Shown here: positions 20,973 to 29,584 of the stretch, piece after piece | Numbering within the stretch: the stretch's first letter is position 1 | How the letters are laid out: every line of letters starts with the position of its first letter | NCBI GenBank assembly: GCA_963839815.1 | Contig: CAWIWF010000006.1 | Coordinates: 1,195,514-1,259,513 of the forward strand | Direction of reading: 5' to 3' | Origin: JACVRM01 sp963839815 | GTDB lineage: Bacteria; Actinomycetota; Thermoleophilia; Gaiellales; Gaiellaceae | Length of the DNA stretch: 64,000 nt | Notes under the pieces: model-generated | Told to the model about the DNA's origin: nothing | The model's input: only the letters and a program-made list of their open reading frames with translations | The model's database searches: none | Translations under genes and position numbers: made by a program

Positions 20973-22088
20973 GTGGCGACCACCGAACGCGACTACTACG
21001 AGGTGCTCGGCGTCGCGCGCGGCGCCGAGCAGGCAGAGATCAAGCGTGCCTTCCGCCGGCTGGCGCGCGAGCTCCACCCGGACGTGTCCGACGCGCCTGA
21101 CGCCAAGGAGCGCTTCGCCGAGCTGGCGGAGGCCTACGAGGTGCTGTCGAAGACCGAGACGCGCGAGCTGTACGACCGCTTCGGTCACGCGGGCCTGCGG
21201 GGCGGCGGCTTCCAGCCCAGCCACTTCGACCTCGGCAACCTGGCGGACATCTTCTCCGCGTTCTTCGGCGACGACCTGCTCGGCGGCCGGGGCGCGCGCC
21301 GCGCGCGGGGTGCCGACGTCGCCGCCCGCGTCGACATCAGCCTGCGCGAGGCGGCGAGCGGCGTCACCACCGACGTGCCGTTCCCCGTCTCGCTCACCTG
21401 CACCCACTGCGACGGCGAGGGCGCGGAGCCCGGGACGCTCGTCGAGCGCTGCGCGACCTGCGGTGGCGCCGGTCGCGTGAGCCAGGTCTCACGAAGCGCC
21501 TTCGGCGAGTTCGTTCGCACAGGCGCGTGCCCAACCTGCGCCGGAGCGGGCCGGCTGATCTCGCAGCCGTGCAGCATCTGTGACGGGGAGGGCCGCGTGG
21601 TCGAGGAGCGCTCGCTCGAGGTCGACATCCCACCCGGGATCCACGACGGGCAGCGCATCCGTCTGGGCGGCGAAGGCCATGCAGGCGTGCTCGGCGGGCG
21701 CCCCGGCGACGTCTATGTCGATGTGCACGTGCGCTCCGACCCGGACTTCGTGCGTCAGGGCGACGACATCTTCTCGACCGTCTCGCTGACGATGACCCAG
21801 GCGGCGCTCGGCACCACGGTCACGGTGCCGACCCTCGACGGCGAGTCCGAGCTGCGCTTCGAGCCCGGCACCCAGCCAGGCCAGGTGACCGTGCTGCGAG
21901 GGCGCGGCATGCCGGTGCTCCAGGGGTTCGGCCGCGGCGACCACCGCGTGCTCGTCAACGTCGCCGTCCCGCGCCACCTCTCCGCCGAGCAGCGCCGGCT
22001 GCTGGAGCAGTTCGAGCAGGGCGAGCGGCCCGAGACCTACGAGGAGGACGAGGGCTTCTTCGACAAGATCAAGAGCGCCTTCCGCTGA
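20973..22088 (+). CDS. dnaJ: Chaperone DnaJ
   Basis: DnaJ is the co-chaperone that stimulates DnaK ATP hydrolysis and presents unfolded proteins. The 371-aa protein has the J domain with HPD in RELHPDVSD, a short glycine-rich linker, and a zinc domain with four CxxCxGxG-type repeats (CTHCDGEG, CATCGGAG, CPTCAGAG, CSICDGEG). The C-terminal substrate-binding domains follow. The GTG at 20973 is chosen from the J-domain start and a -10 box 7 nt upstream. dnaK and grpE are not in the window. Confidence 0.95.
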   Translation: MATTERDYYEVLGVARGAEQAEIKRAFRRLARELHPDVSDAPDAKERFAELAEAYEVLSKTETRELYDRFGHAGLRGGGFQPSHFDLGNLADIFSAFFGDDLLGGRGARRARGADVAARVDISLREAASGVTTDVPFPVSLTCTHCDGEGAEPGTLVERCATCGGAGRVSQVSRSAFGEFVRTGACPTCAGAGRLISQPCSICDGEGRVVEERSLEVDIPPGIHDGQRIRLGGEGHAGVLGGRPGDVYVDVHVRSDPDFVRQGDDIFSTVSLTMTQAALGTTVTVPTLDGESELRFEPGTQPGQVTVLRGRGMPVLQGFGRGDHRVLVNVAVPRHLSAEQRRLLEQFEQGERPETYEEDEGFFDKIKSAFR

Positions 22089-22114
22089 CGGAGCTCGTCC
22101 GCGCCTCGGTCGTC

Positions 22115-22843
22115 GTGTCTGCGGCGGACGCGGAGGCGCTCGTCGCGCGACTGCTCGAGCTGGTGCCTGCCGGCCATGAGCTCGTCGAGCGGCCCGACGG
22201 CATCGAGATCGCCGTCTACGTGCCGCCGTCCGAGCTTGCGCGCGTGCAGCAGGAGCTGCCACCGCTCGAGACTGCGCCCGTCGAGCCGGGCTGGCGGGAT
22301 GCCTGGCGGCGCTTCCACCGGCCCGCCGTCGTCGGCTCGCTCTGGATCGGGCCCCCGTGGGAGCAGCCGCCGGAGGAGCTCCAGGCGGTGGTCATCGACC
22401 CCGGCCGTGCCTTCGGCACGGGCGCGCACCCGACCACTCGGCTCTGCCTCGACCTCGTGCAGAGCCTTCCCCGCGGCAGCCTGATCGATGCCGGCTGCGG
22501 CTCCGGCGTGCTCGCGATCGCTGCCGTTCGGCTCGGATTCGACCCCGTACTCGCCCTCGACGTCGATCCGGACGCCGTCGAGGTCGCTCGCCGAAACGCG
22601 GAGGCCAACGGTGTCCGCATCGACGCCCGCGTGGCGGACGCGACGACCTCGCCCCCGCCGGCCGACGTCGTCGTGGCGAACATCGAGCTTGCCGCCGTCG
22701 AGCAGATCGCCGCGCGGGCGAGGGCCGGCCTGCTGGTCACCTCCGGGTACCTGGCCGAGGACATCCCGGTGCTCCGGGGCCGGCGGCGCCTCGAGCGGCG
22801 GCTGCTCGACGGCTGGGCGGCCGATCTCTCGGCTCCGCAGTAG
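22115..22843 (+). CDS. prmA: Ribosomal protein L11 methyltransferase
   Basis: PrmA methylates ribosomal protein L11. The 242-aa reading from GTG at 22115 contains the L11-binding region and the class I methyltransferase signatures FGTGAHPTT, IDAGCGSGVLAIAA and VVANI. The family's first beta strand (ELVRASVVVSAADAEALV) is encoded upstream of this GTG, back to a CTG at 22085 that overlaps the dnaJ stop (CTGA). No ATG, GTG or TTG is available there in frame, so translation may start at CTG. prmA follows dnaJ in many bacteria. Confidence 0.85.
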   Translation: MSAADAEALVARLLELVPAGHELVERPDGIEIAVYVPPSELARVQQELPPLETAPVEPGWRDAWRRFHRPAVVGSLWIGPPWEQPPEELQAVVIDPGRAFGTGAHPTTRLCLDLVQSLPRGSLIDAGCGSGVLAIAAVRLGFDPVLALDVDPDAVEVARRNAEANGVRIDARVADATTSPPPADVVVANIELAAVEQIAARARAGLLVTSGYLAEDIPVLRGRRRLERRLLDGWAADLSAPQ

Positions 22844-22856
22844 CATTCGGCCGACC

Positions 22857-24055
22857 GTGGCGCGCTTCTCGGTCACCTTCCTCGGCTGCAAGGTCTCGCA
22901 CACGGACGCGCAGGCACTCCGGGAGCGATTGCTCGCCGACGGACACGTCGAGTCGGGAGACGGTCGCGCCGAGGTCGCCGTCGTCAACGCCTGCTGCGTC
23001 ACGCACGAGGCGGTGCGCAAGTCCCGCAAGGCTGCCGCCCGGGCGGCCCGCACGCACCGTCGCGTGTATGTCACGGGCTGCGGCGCCAACCTCGCCGGAG
23101 CCGCGTTCGAGGCGCTCCCCGACAACGTGGTCGTCGTCGCCCGTCCGAGCGAGGAGACTCCGGCGGCGGTCGCCGGGGACGTCGGCGCCGTCGCCTGCGT
23201 GCAGGCCGAGAGCAGGCTCGACCGCGTGCGAGCGTTCCTGAAGGTGCAGGACGGCTGCAGCTTCTCGTGCAACTTCTGCGTCGTCCCGCTCGTCCGTGGG
23301 GCCTCGCGATCCCGCTCCGCCGACGCCGTGCTCGCCGAGGCGCGCCGCCGGATCGGCCAGGGACACCGCGAGCTCGTCCTGACCGGGATCAACCTCGGCT
23401 GCTACCGCGACCGCGAGCGCGGCTACCGCCTGCCGCGCCTGATCCGGGAGCTCGGCGCGCTGCCCGGGCTCGCCCGGCTTCGGCTCTCGTCCATCGAGGT
23501 CAACCACGTCGACGACGAGCTCCCCGGGCGCTGCGCGAGACGCCGGTGGTCGGGAGGCACTTGCACGTGCCCCTCCAGTCGGGCGACGACGACGTGCTCC
23601 GCTCGATGGCGAGGCGGTACCGGGTGTCGACCTTTCTGCAACGCGCCGAGAAGCTCGCCGACTTCAACCTCACGACCGACGTCATCGTCGGCTTTCCGAC
23701 GGAGGACGAGCGGGCGTTCGAGCAGACGCTGGCCGCCGTTCGCGCCGCGGGCATCACCAAGGTTCACGTCTTCCCGTACTCGCCCCGTCCCGGGACGGCG
23801 ACGGCGGCGACCGACACCGTGCCGGCGGCCGTCAAGCGCGAGCGGAGCGCCCGCCTGCGCGCGCTCTCGCACGAGGCGTGCCTCGGCCGCTGGCGCACGA
23901 AGATCGGCGCCGACGACCTCGTGCTCGTCGACCGGCCGGGCCGCGGCTACGGCGACGACTACTCGCCGTGGCTGCTCGACGAAGAGGCGCCCGTGGGAGC
24001 GCTTATGCCCGTGCGCGGCGCGGCGGTCACCGACGACGGCGTCCTGGCCGCCTAG
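22857..24055 (+). CDS. mtaB: tRNA threonylcarbamoyladenosine methylthiotransferase MtaB, one frameshift
   Basis: MtaB is a radical SAM enzyme that converts t6A to ms2t6A in tRNAs. The N-terminal UPF0004 domain has cysteines in FLGCKVSH, NACCVTH and VTGCGAN; the radical SAM cluster is CSFSCNFC near residue 138. One base is missing in the CCCCGGG run at 23523-23528: the first frame ends HVDDELP and the second resumes ALRETPVVGRHLHVPLQSG. Adding a base gives 399 aa, the expected size. Homopolymer context suggests a read error. It follows prmA by 13 bp. Confidence 0.88.
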
Positions 24056-24057
24056 CA

Positions 24058-24387
24058 GTGGGCGCCGACTGTCTCTTCTGCCGGCTCGTCCGCGAGGGCG
24101 ATCACGTCCGCCGCGCCGACGGGTTCGTCGCCATTCGCGACATCGCGCCGAAGGCCGACGTCCACCTGCTCGTGCTCCCCGAGCGTCACGTGGAGACCTT
24201 CCGCGACGTCGGCGAGTTCGGGCCGCAGGAGGCGAAGGCGATGCTCGAGTTCGTCGCCGAAACGGCTCGGGAGGCGGGGTTGGAGGACTACCGGGTGGTC
24301 GTCAACGTCGGCCCGGGCGGTGGCCAGACCGTGTTCCACCTGCACTGGCACGTCCTAGGCGGGAAGATGGAGGGGATGACGGCATGA
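24058..24387 (+). CDS. HIT-family nucleotide-binding protein
   Basis: The 109-aa protein begins with CLFCRLV, a zinc-type CxxC, and ends with the histidine triad HLHWHVLGG characteristic of Hint-type nucleotide hydrolases. These act on nucleoside phosphoramidates or related compounds; the exact substrate is unknown. The GTG at 24058 lies two bases after the mtaB stop, and the gene overlaps yqeY by ATGA, so it is in the same operon. Confidence 0.92.
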   Translation: MGADCLFCRLVREGDHVRRADGFVAIRDIAPKADVHLLVLPERHVETFRDVGEFGPQEAKAMLEFVAETAREAGLEDYRVVVNVGPGGGQTVFHLHWHVLGGKMEGMTA

Positions 24388-24827
24388 CACTCATCGGGCG
24401 CATCGAGGACGAGCTCACCGACGCGATGCGCGCGCGGGACACCGAGCGACGGGACGCGCTGCGCCTGATCCTCAACAGCCTGCGCTCGGCGGAGAAGGAT
24501 CTCCAGCGTCCCCTGACCGAGGGCGAGGAGCTGCAGGTGCTGCAGCGTGAGCGCAAGAAGCGCATCGAGGCAGCCGAGACGTTCCGCGCCGCCGGGAGGG
24601 AGGACGCCGCCGACGCCGAGGAGGAGGAGCTGGCCGTGCTCGGGGAGTTCATGCCCGAGCCGCTCTCGGACGAGGACATCGAGGCGATCATCGACGACGC
24701 GATCGCGGAGAACGGCGCTACGAGCATGCGCGACCTCGGCCGAGTGATGGCGGACGTGATGCCGCAGATCGCCGGCCGGGCCGACGGCGGCGCCGTCAGC
24801 CAGCTCGTCCGCGAGAAGCTCGCCTAG
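24384..24827 (+). CDS. yqeY: GatB/YqeY domain protein
   Basis: The 147-aa protein is a stand-alone homologue of the helical tail domain of GatB, the tRNA-dependent amidotransferase subunit. Typical features are LIGRIEDELTDAMRARDTERRDALR at the N-terminus and LGEFMPEPLSDEDIEAII in the middle. Its role is not settled, but a tRNA-binding function is proposed for the family. It overlaps the HIT gene by 4 bp and is last in the dnaJ-prmA-mtaB-HIT-yqeY run. Confidence 0.9.
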   Translation: MTLIGRIEDELTDAMRARDTERRDALRLILNSLRSAEKDLQRPLTEGEELQVLQRERKKRIEAAETFRAAGREDAADAEEEELAVLGEFMPEPLSDEDIEAIIDDAIAENGATSMRDLGRVMADVMPQIAGRADGGAVSQLVREKLA

Positions 24828-24840
24828 CCGCGCCGCTCCC

Positions 24841-24983
24841 GTCGCAGGTCTGCGCTTCCACGGTGCTGCGCGGACATGTCCGGAGCGGACAGGTGGGCGC
24901 AGGTGCCCGTGTCCTCCTCCCCGAGGCGAGCGTATCGGTGGCGTGCGCGCGGGTGTGTGACCGCTCTGCGCCGAGTGTGTGAC
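24841..24983 (+). repeat. Dispersed intergenic repeat (copy 1)
   Basis: This copy fills most of the gap between yqeY and phoH. It contains the palindrome CGGACATGTCCG at about 24870-24881, a second half-palindrome gtccggagcggac, then the conserved strings aggtgcccgtgtcctcctcc and gcgagcgtatcg. It ends with two gtgtgac motifs. Copies at 32309-32450 and 1-79 share these blocks in the same order. The right edge adjoins the phoH promoter. Confidence 0.65.
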
Positions 24984-24998
24984 GGCGGCGGCCGTACT

Positions 24999-25004
24999 TA
25001 GACT
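24999..25004 (+). promoter_or_regulatory. -10 box of phoH
   Basis: TAGACT lies 7 nt before the GTG of phoH, the leaderless spacing. The same hexamer precedes deoC and polA. The last gtgtgac motif of the upstream repeat lies about 15 bp before it, where a -35 element could be. Confidence 0.5.
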
Positions 25005-25011
25005 GAGGCCG

Positions 25012-25971
25012 GTGCGGGAAGTGCTGGCTGTCTCGAACGACGTCGCCGCCGAGCTGGCGAGCGTCGGCGACGGTGTGCTCGGGGTGCTGCGCGAGCGGCT
25101 GCGCTGCACGATCCTGCTGCGCGGCAACCAGCTGACGCTCGAGGGCGACGAGGAGGGCATCGCCGAGGCGCGCGGCGTGCTCGACGAGCTCGTGGAGCTG
25201 GTCGAGGGCGGACACGAGCTCGGGCCTGGCACCGTCGACGCGGTGCTCGGCGTGCTGGAGCAGGGGGCCGACGTCCGCGCCGTCTTCGAGGACGTCGTCT
25301 GGCGGCACCGCGGCAAGAAGATCGCGCCGAAGACGGTCACCCAGAAGCACTACGTGGACGCCATCCGGCGCGACACCGTCACCTTCGGCATCGGGCCTGC
25401 CGGCACGGGCAAGACCTACCTGGCCATGGCGCTCGCCGTGGCAGCGCTGTCCGAGCGCGAGGTCGGCCGCATCATCCTCACCCGCCCCGCGGTCGAGGCA
25501 GGCGAGCGGCTCGGATTCCTCCCCGGCGACATGCTCGCGAAGGTCGATCCGTACCTGCGCCCGCTCTTCGACGCGCTCTACGACATGCTCGACGCCGAGA
25601 AGCTCGCCGCCTACATGGAGCGCGGCACGATCGAGGTGGCGCCGCTCGCCTTCATGCGGGGCCGGACCTTGAACGACTCCTTCATCATCCTCGACGAGGC
25701 CCAGAACACGAGCCCGGAGCAGATGCAGATGTTCCTGACCCGGCTCGGCTTCGGCTCCAGGATCGTCGTCACCGGCGATGTCACCCAGGTCGACCTGCCG
25801 CGCGAGCAGGCGTCCGGGCTGATCCACGTGCAGGACATCCTCGGCTCGGTCGACGGCATCTCCTTCGTCGGCTTCACGCACAAGGACGTCGTCAGGCACA
25901 AGCTCGTCCAGCGGATCGTCGAGGCGTACAAGCACCACACCGAGGAGACCGGCACGGGCCGGAGCCGTTGA
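25012..25971 (+). CDS. phoH: PhoH-like ATPase
   Basis: The 319-aa protein is of the YbeZ/PhoH type, a P-loop ATPase linked to rRNA maturation together with YbeY. A short N-terminal KH-like region is followed by the PhoH domain with Walker A GPAGTGKT near residue 127 and Walker B FIILDEAQNTSPEQM. The GTG at 25012 is chosen from the -10 box. Its TGA stop overlaps the TTG of ybeY, and the phoH-ybeY pair is conserved in bacteria. Confidence 0.93.
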   Translation: MREVLAVSNDVAAELASVGDGVLGVLRERLRCTILLRGNQLTLEGDEEGIAEARGVLDELVELVEGGHELGPGTVDAVLGVLEQGADVRAVFEDVVWRHRGKKIAPKTVTQKHYVDAIRRDTVTFGIGPAGTGKTYLAMALAVAALSEREVGRIILTRPAVEAGERLGFLPGDMLAKVDPYLRPLFDALYDMLDAEKLAAYMERGTIEVAPLAFMRGRTLNDSFIILDEAQNTSPEQMQMFLTRLGFGSRIVVTGDVTQVDLPREQASGLIHVQDILGSVDGISFVGFTHKDVVRHKLVQRIVEAYKHHTEETGTGRSR

Positions 25972-26370
25972 GCGTGGCAGCGCTGCTCGTCGAGGTCGAG
26001 AATGGCAGCGGCACCGAGGTCGACGACGGACGCCGCCACCGAGTTGGCTGCACACGTCCTGCGCGCCGAGGGCGTCGACCACGGCGAGCTCGGCATCCAG
26101 TTCGTCGCCGCGGACGCGATGCGCGCACTGAAGGCCGAGCACCTGGGGATCGACGAGGTCACTGACGTGCTGTCGTTCCCGATCGACGGCCGCGAGAAGC
26201 TCCAGGCGGGGCTGCCGCGGCAGCTCGGAGACGTCGTGCTGTGCCCGGCGGTCGTCGGAGAGGCCTGGCGGCGGCCGCTCGTGCACGGGCTGCTGCACCT
26301 GCTCGGCTACGAGCACGGCGACGAGATGGAGCGGCGTGAGCGCGCCTACGCCGCCGATGCGGGCCCGTGA
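25968..26370 (+). CDS. ybeY: Endoribonuclease YbeY, one frameshift
   Basis: YbeY is a metal-dependent endoribonuclease for 16S rRNA 3' maturation and quality control. The zinc motif is HGLLHLLGYEH near the C-terminus. The N-terminal strand LLVEVENGSGTEVDD is in one frame, and the rest (DAATELAAHVLRAEGV onward) is in the next; one extra G at 26028 separates them. Removing it gives 133 aa from TTG at 25968, or 131 aa from GTG at 25974. The TTG overlaps the phoH stop. It overlaps the following gene by GTGA. Confidence 0.85.
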
Positions 26371-27089
26371 GCGCCGACCGCCGCGCCCCCTCGGTGCTGC
26401 ACAGCGTCAACTTCGCCTTCGAGGGCGTCATCCACGTGCTGCGGACGCAGCGCAACATGCGCATTCACTTCGCCGTCGCGACCGCCGTGCTGATCGCAGC
26501 GCTGGCGACGGGCGTGGAGCGGCTCGAGCTCGTCGCGCTGCTGCTCGCGATCGCCTTCGTGCTGATCGCCGAGATGATCAACACTGCGGTTGAGGCGGCG
26601 ATCGACGTGGCCACGACAGCGTTCGACCCGCTCGCGAAGCTCGCCAAGGACATCGCGGCCGGCGCCGTGCTGATCGCGACCGTGAACGCGATCGCCGTCG
26701 GCTACCTCGTCTTCTCCGAGCGGATCGTCAACCGCTCCTCGCGGCTGATCGACCGGCTGCGCGACGCGCCGGCAGAGCTGACGCTGGTCGCGCTCGTGCT
26801 GATCGTGATCGCCGTGATCGCGACGAAGGCCTATACCGGACGGGGGACGCCGCTTCGGGGCGGCCTGCCCTCGGGCCACGCAGCCGTCGCGTTCGGCGCC
26901 TGGATGGCGATCACGAACATCGTCGGCGACTCGCGCCACTGGTTCCTGATCTCGACGCTGGCGTTCATCATGGCGGTGCTGGTGGCACAGACCCGCGTCG
27001 AGTCGGGGATCCACTCGCTGCTCGAGGTGACTTACGGCGGCGTGCTCGGCGCTCTGCTGACGCTCGTCCTCTTCCAGGTGTTCGCGTGA
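26367..27089 (+). CDS. Diacylglycerol kinase fused to PAP2-type phosphatase
   Basis: The 240-aa membrane protein joins two domains. Residues about 1-115 are a DgkA-type kinase with three helices and the motif AEMINTAVEAAID. Residues about 130-240 are a PAP2 phosphatase with the motif PSGHAAVAF and TRVESGIHSLLEV. Such fusions may recycle undecaprenol or diacylglycerol lipids for cell-wall synthesis. It sits between ybeY and cdd with 4-bp overlaps on both sides. Confidence 0.88.
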   Translation: MSADRRAPSVLHSVNFAFEGVIHVLRTQRNMRIHFAVATAVLIAALATGVERLELVALLLAIAFVLIAEMINTAVEAAIDVATTAFDPLAKLAKDIAAGAVLIATVNAIAVGYLVFSERIVNRSSRLIDRLRDAPAELTLVALVLIVIAVIATKAYTGRGTPLRGGLPSGHAAVAFGAWMAITNIVGDSRHWFLISTLAFIMAVLVAQTRVESGIHSLLEVTYGGVLGALLTLVLFQVFA

Positions 27090-27454
27090 CCCACGACGAG
27101 GAGCTGCTCGCCGCCGCGGACGCCGCCGCCGCGTCCGCCTACGCGCCCTACTCGAACTTCTCCGTCGGGGCCGCCGTGCGGACCCGCGACGGCCGGGTGC
27201 TCACGGGCGTGAACGTCGAGAACGCCGCCTACCCGCTCGGCATCTGCGCCGAGAAGGCGGCAATCGCGCGGGCGGTGGGCGAGGGCTGCCGGCCCGGCGA
27301 CCTCGAGGCGATTGCGATCACGGCCTCACCCTGCGGCGGCTGCCGCCAGTGGCTCGCCGAGTTCCGCCTCGCGGCCGTCACCTACCGGCGCGCAGGCGGC
27401 GAGGTGGTCACGCTCACGCCCGACGAGCTCCTCCCCGACACCTTCGAGCTATGA
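27086..27454 (+). CDS. cdd: Cytidine deaminase
   Basis: The 122-aa protein deaminates cytidine and deoxycytidine to uridine compounds in pyrimidine salvage. The family motifs APYSNFSVGAA and NVENAAYPLGICAEKAAI give the catalytic glutamate and the first zinc cysteine, and PCGGCRQ gives the other two. It overlaps the upstream and downstream genes by 4 bp. Together with deoC further along it could feed nucleoside breakdown. Confidence 0.95.
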   Translation: MTHDEELLAAADAAAASAYAPYSNFSVGAAVRTRDGRVLTGVNVENAAYPLGICAEKAAIARAVGEGCRPGDLEAIAITASPCGGCRQWLAEFRLAAVTYRRAGGEVVTLTPDELLPDTFEL

Positions 27455-28311
27455 GGAGCGGGTTCGTCGCCGTCGCGGGCCGACCCAACGTGGGCAAGTC
27501 GACGCTCGTGAACGCCCTCTGCGGCGGCAAGGTCGCGATCGTCTCGGACAAGCCGCAGACCACCCGCCGCCGGATCTTCGGCGTCGCGACGGCCGAGGAC
27601 TGGCAGCTGGTGCTCGCCGACCTGCCCGGCTTCCAGCGACCGCGCGACCCGCTGACCGAGCACATGCAGCGCACCGTCGACCGTGCCTTCGAGGACGTCG
27701 AGGCGGTGCTGCTGGTGCTGAGCGCCCGCGAGCGGATCGGCGCAGGCGACCGCTTCGTCGCCTCGCGCGTCTTCGGGCTCGGCGTGCCGGTGGTGATCGC
27801 CCTCAACAAGGTCGACCGGCTCAAGCCCGGGCACATCGCCTCGCAGATGATGGTCGGGGCGAAGCTCGGCGAGTTCCACGCGCTGCATCCGGTCAGCGCC
27901 AAGACGGGCGACGGCATCGGCGAGCTGCGGGAGGAGCTCGTCGGGCTGCTCCCCGAGGGGCCGGCGTACTTCCCCGCAGACCAGCGCACCGACCTCACGC
28001 CGGAGGAGCAGATCGCCGAGCTGGTGCGCGAGCAGGCGCTGCGGCTGACCCGCGACGAGGTGCCGCACGCGGTCACCGTCGAGGTCACGGAGATCGAGGA
28101 GCGGGCCGTCCGGGCGAACGTGCTCGTCGAGACCGATTCGCAGAAGCAGATCCTGGTCGGCAAGGGCGGCTCGATGATCCGCGAGATCGGCACGCGCGCC
28201 CGCCCGGAGATCGAGCACCTGCTCGGGCGCACCGTGTTCCTCGAGCTGCAGGTGAAGGTCCGCCCCAAGTGGCGGCGCGACGAGAACCTGCTCGAGCGGC
28301 TCGGCATCTGA
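27451..28311 (+). CDS. era: GTPase Era
   Basis: Era is a GTPase that binds 16S rRNA near its 3' end and aids 30S assembly. The 286-aa protein has G1 GRPNVGKST at the N-terminus, the DLPG motif, G4 NKVD, and a C-terminal KH domain with the signature GKGGSMIREIGTRAR. It starts with ATG overlapping the cdd stop. The ybeY-dgkA-cdd-era order is a well-known bacterial cluster. Confidence 0.96.
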   Translation: MRSGFVAVAGRPNVGKSTLVNALCGGKVAIVSDKPQTTRRRIFGVATAEDWQLVLADLPGFQRPRDPLTEHMQRTVDRAFEDVEAVLLVLSARERIGAGDRFVASRVFGLGVPVVIALNKVDRLKPGHIASQMMVGAKLGEFHALHPVSAKTGDGIGELREELVGLLPEGPAYFPADQRTDLTPEEQIAELVREQALRLTRDEVPHAVTVEVTEIEERAVRANVLVETDSQKQILVGKGGSMIREIGTRARPEIEHLLGRTVFLELQVKVRPKWRRDENLLERLGI

Positions 28312-28342
28312 GCGGCCGCGCGGGCGGGCACAAGCCTGGGTC

Positions 28343-28348
28343 TAGACT
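28343..28348 (+). promoter_or_regulatory. -10 box of the deoC operon
   Basis: TAGACT lies 7 nt before the ATG of deoC. It is identical to the -10 boxes of phoH and polA. The operon mRNA is likely leaderless. Confidence 0.5.
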
Positions 28349-28355
28349 CCTCCGT

Positions 28356-29294
28356 ATGGCCCAGGCGCCGGCACTCCCGGGCGGGTTCGAGCTTCCGCTC
28401 GAGCCTCGGCTGCCGCGTGTCGGCTCCATCGACGCCGTCGCGCTCGAGGAGCGCGCCGCCTCGCTCGCCAAGCGCTCGATCAAGCGCGAGTCGAAGCTGC
28501 AGGCGCTCGATCTCGCCATCCGCACGATGGACCTGACGACGCTCGAGGGTGCCGACACCGTCGGCAAGGTCACGGCGCTGGCGACGAAGGCGCTGCGCCC
28601 CGATCCCGCCGACGCCAGCATCCCCTCGGTTGCCGCCCTCTGCGTCTACCCGAGCCTCGTGCCCGCTGCGGCCGAGCGTCTCCGCGGCAGCTCGGTCAAG
28701 GTCGCCTCCGTCGCGACCGCCTTCCCCTCGGGCCAGGCGCCGCTCGACGTCAAGCTCGCCGACACGCGCTACGCCGTCGAGGCGGGCGCGGACGAGATCG
28801 ACATGGTCATCGACCGCGGCGCGTTCCTCTCCGGTCGGTACGCGAAGGTCTACGACGAGGTCGTCCGCGTGAAGGAGGCCTGCGGCGAGGCGCATCTAAA
28901 GGTGATTCTCGAGACCGGCGAGCTCGGCACCTACGACAACGTCCGCCGGGCGGCGCTGCTCGCGATCGCCGGCGGCGCCGACTTCGTCAAGACGTCGACC
29001 GGCAAGGTCTCGCCCGCGGCGACGCTGCCGGTGACGCTCGCGCTGCTCGAGGCGGTGCGCGACGTGCACGACGAGACCGGGCGGCGCATCGGCGTGAAGG
29101 CCGCCGGCGGCATCCGCGTCGCCAAGCAGGCCGTGCAGTACCTCGTGCTCGTCCACGAGACGCTCGGGCCCGACTGGCTCACGCCCGACCTCTTCCGGCT
29201 CGGCGCCTCGTCCCTGCTCAACGACGTGCTCGCGCAGATTCGCAAGGAGAAGACCGGCCGCTACCAGAGCCCGACCTACTTCACGGTCGACTGA
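28356..29294 (+). CDS. deoC: Deoxyribose-phosphate aldolase
   Basis: DeoC splits 2-deoxyribose 5-phosphate into acetaldehyde and glyceraldehyde 3-phosphate. The 312-aa TIM barrel has the Schiff-base lysine in VKTSTGKVSP and the second catalytic lysine in GVKAAGGIR. The N-terminal 55 residues are longer than in the short bacterial enzymes. It begins a five-gene overlapping run with aldehyde dehydrogenase genes, which fits disposal of the acetaldehyde product. Confidence 0.95.
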   Translation: MAQAPALPGGFELPLEPRLPRVGSIDAVALEERAASLAKRSIKRESKLQALDLAIRTMDLTTLEGADTVGKVTALATKALRPDPADASIPSVAALCVYPSLVPAAAERLRGSSVKVASVATAFPSGQAPLDVKLADTRYAVEAGADEIDMVIDRGAFLSGRYAKVYDEVVRVKEACGEAHLKVILETGELGTYDNVRRAALLAIAGGADFVKTSTGKVSPAATLPVTLALLEAVRDVHDETGRRIGVKAAGGIRVAKQAVQYLVLVHETLGPDWLTPDLFRLGASSLLNDVLAQIRKEKTGRYQSPTYFTVD

Positions 29295-29584
29295 TGGCGA
29301 GGGTCTGGACGCACGGGGTGTGGACCGTCAAGCCGGGCAAGGAGGACGAGTTCGTGGCCAGGTGGCGCGAGTTCCTCCCGATCGTCGACCGGCTCGGCGG
29401 GAGGGGCGCAACGCTGCTTCGAGACCGCGAGCGCCCGAACCAGTTCCGCAGCTTCGGCTCCTGGCCCGACCTCGAGGCCGTCGAGCAGCTTCGCGCCGAG
29501 ATCTTCCCGGTGATCGAGGAGATGGACGATTTGCTCGAGTCGTTTGAGGCCTTCACCCTCGATGGGGTGCACGGCGATGAGTGA
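29294..29584 (+). CDS. Small ABM-like (antibiotic biosynthesis monooxygenase fold) protein
   Basis: The 96-aa protein has the pattern of a ferredoxin-like ABM domain: GVWTVKPGKEDEFVARWREF at the start and FRSFGSWPDLEAVEQLR in the middle. Proteins of this fold are monooxygenases or bind small aromatic or aldehyde compounds, often as dimers. No cofactor residues are seen. Its ATG overlaps the deoC stop, and its end overlaps the next gene. Confidence 0.7.
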   Translation: MARVWTHGVWTVKPGKEDEFVARWREFLPIVDRLGGRGATLLRDRERPNQFRSFGSWPDLEAVEQLRAEIFPVIEEMDDLLESFEAFTLDGVHGDE

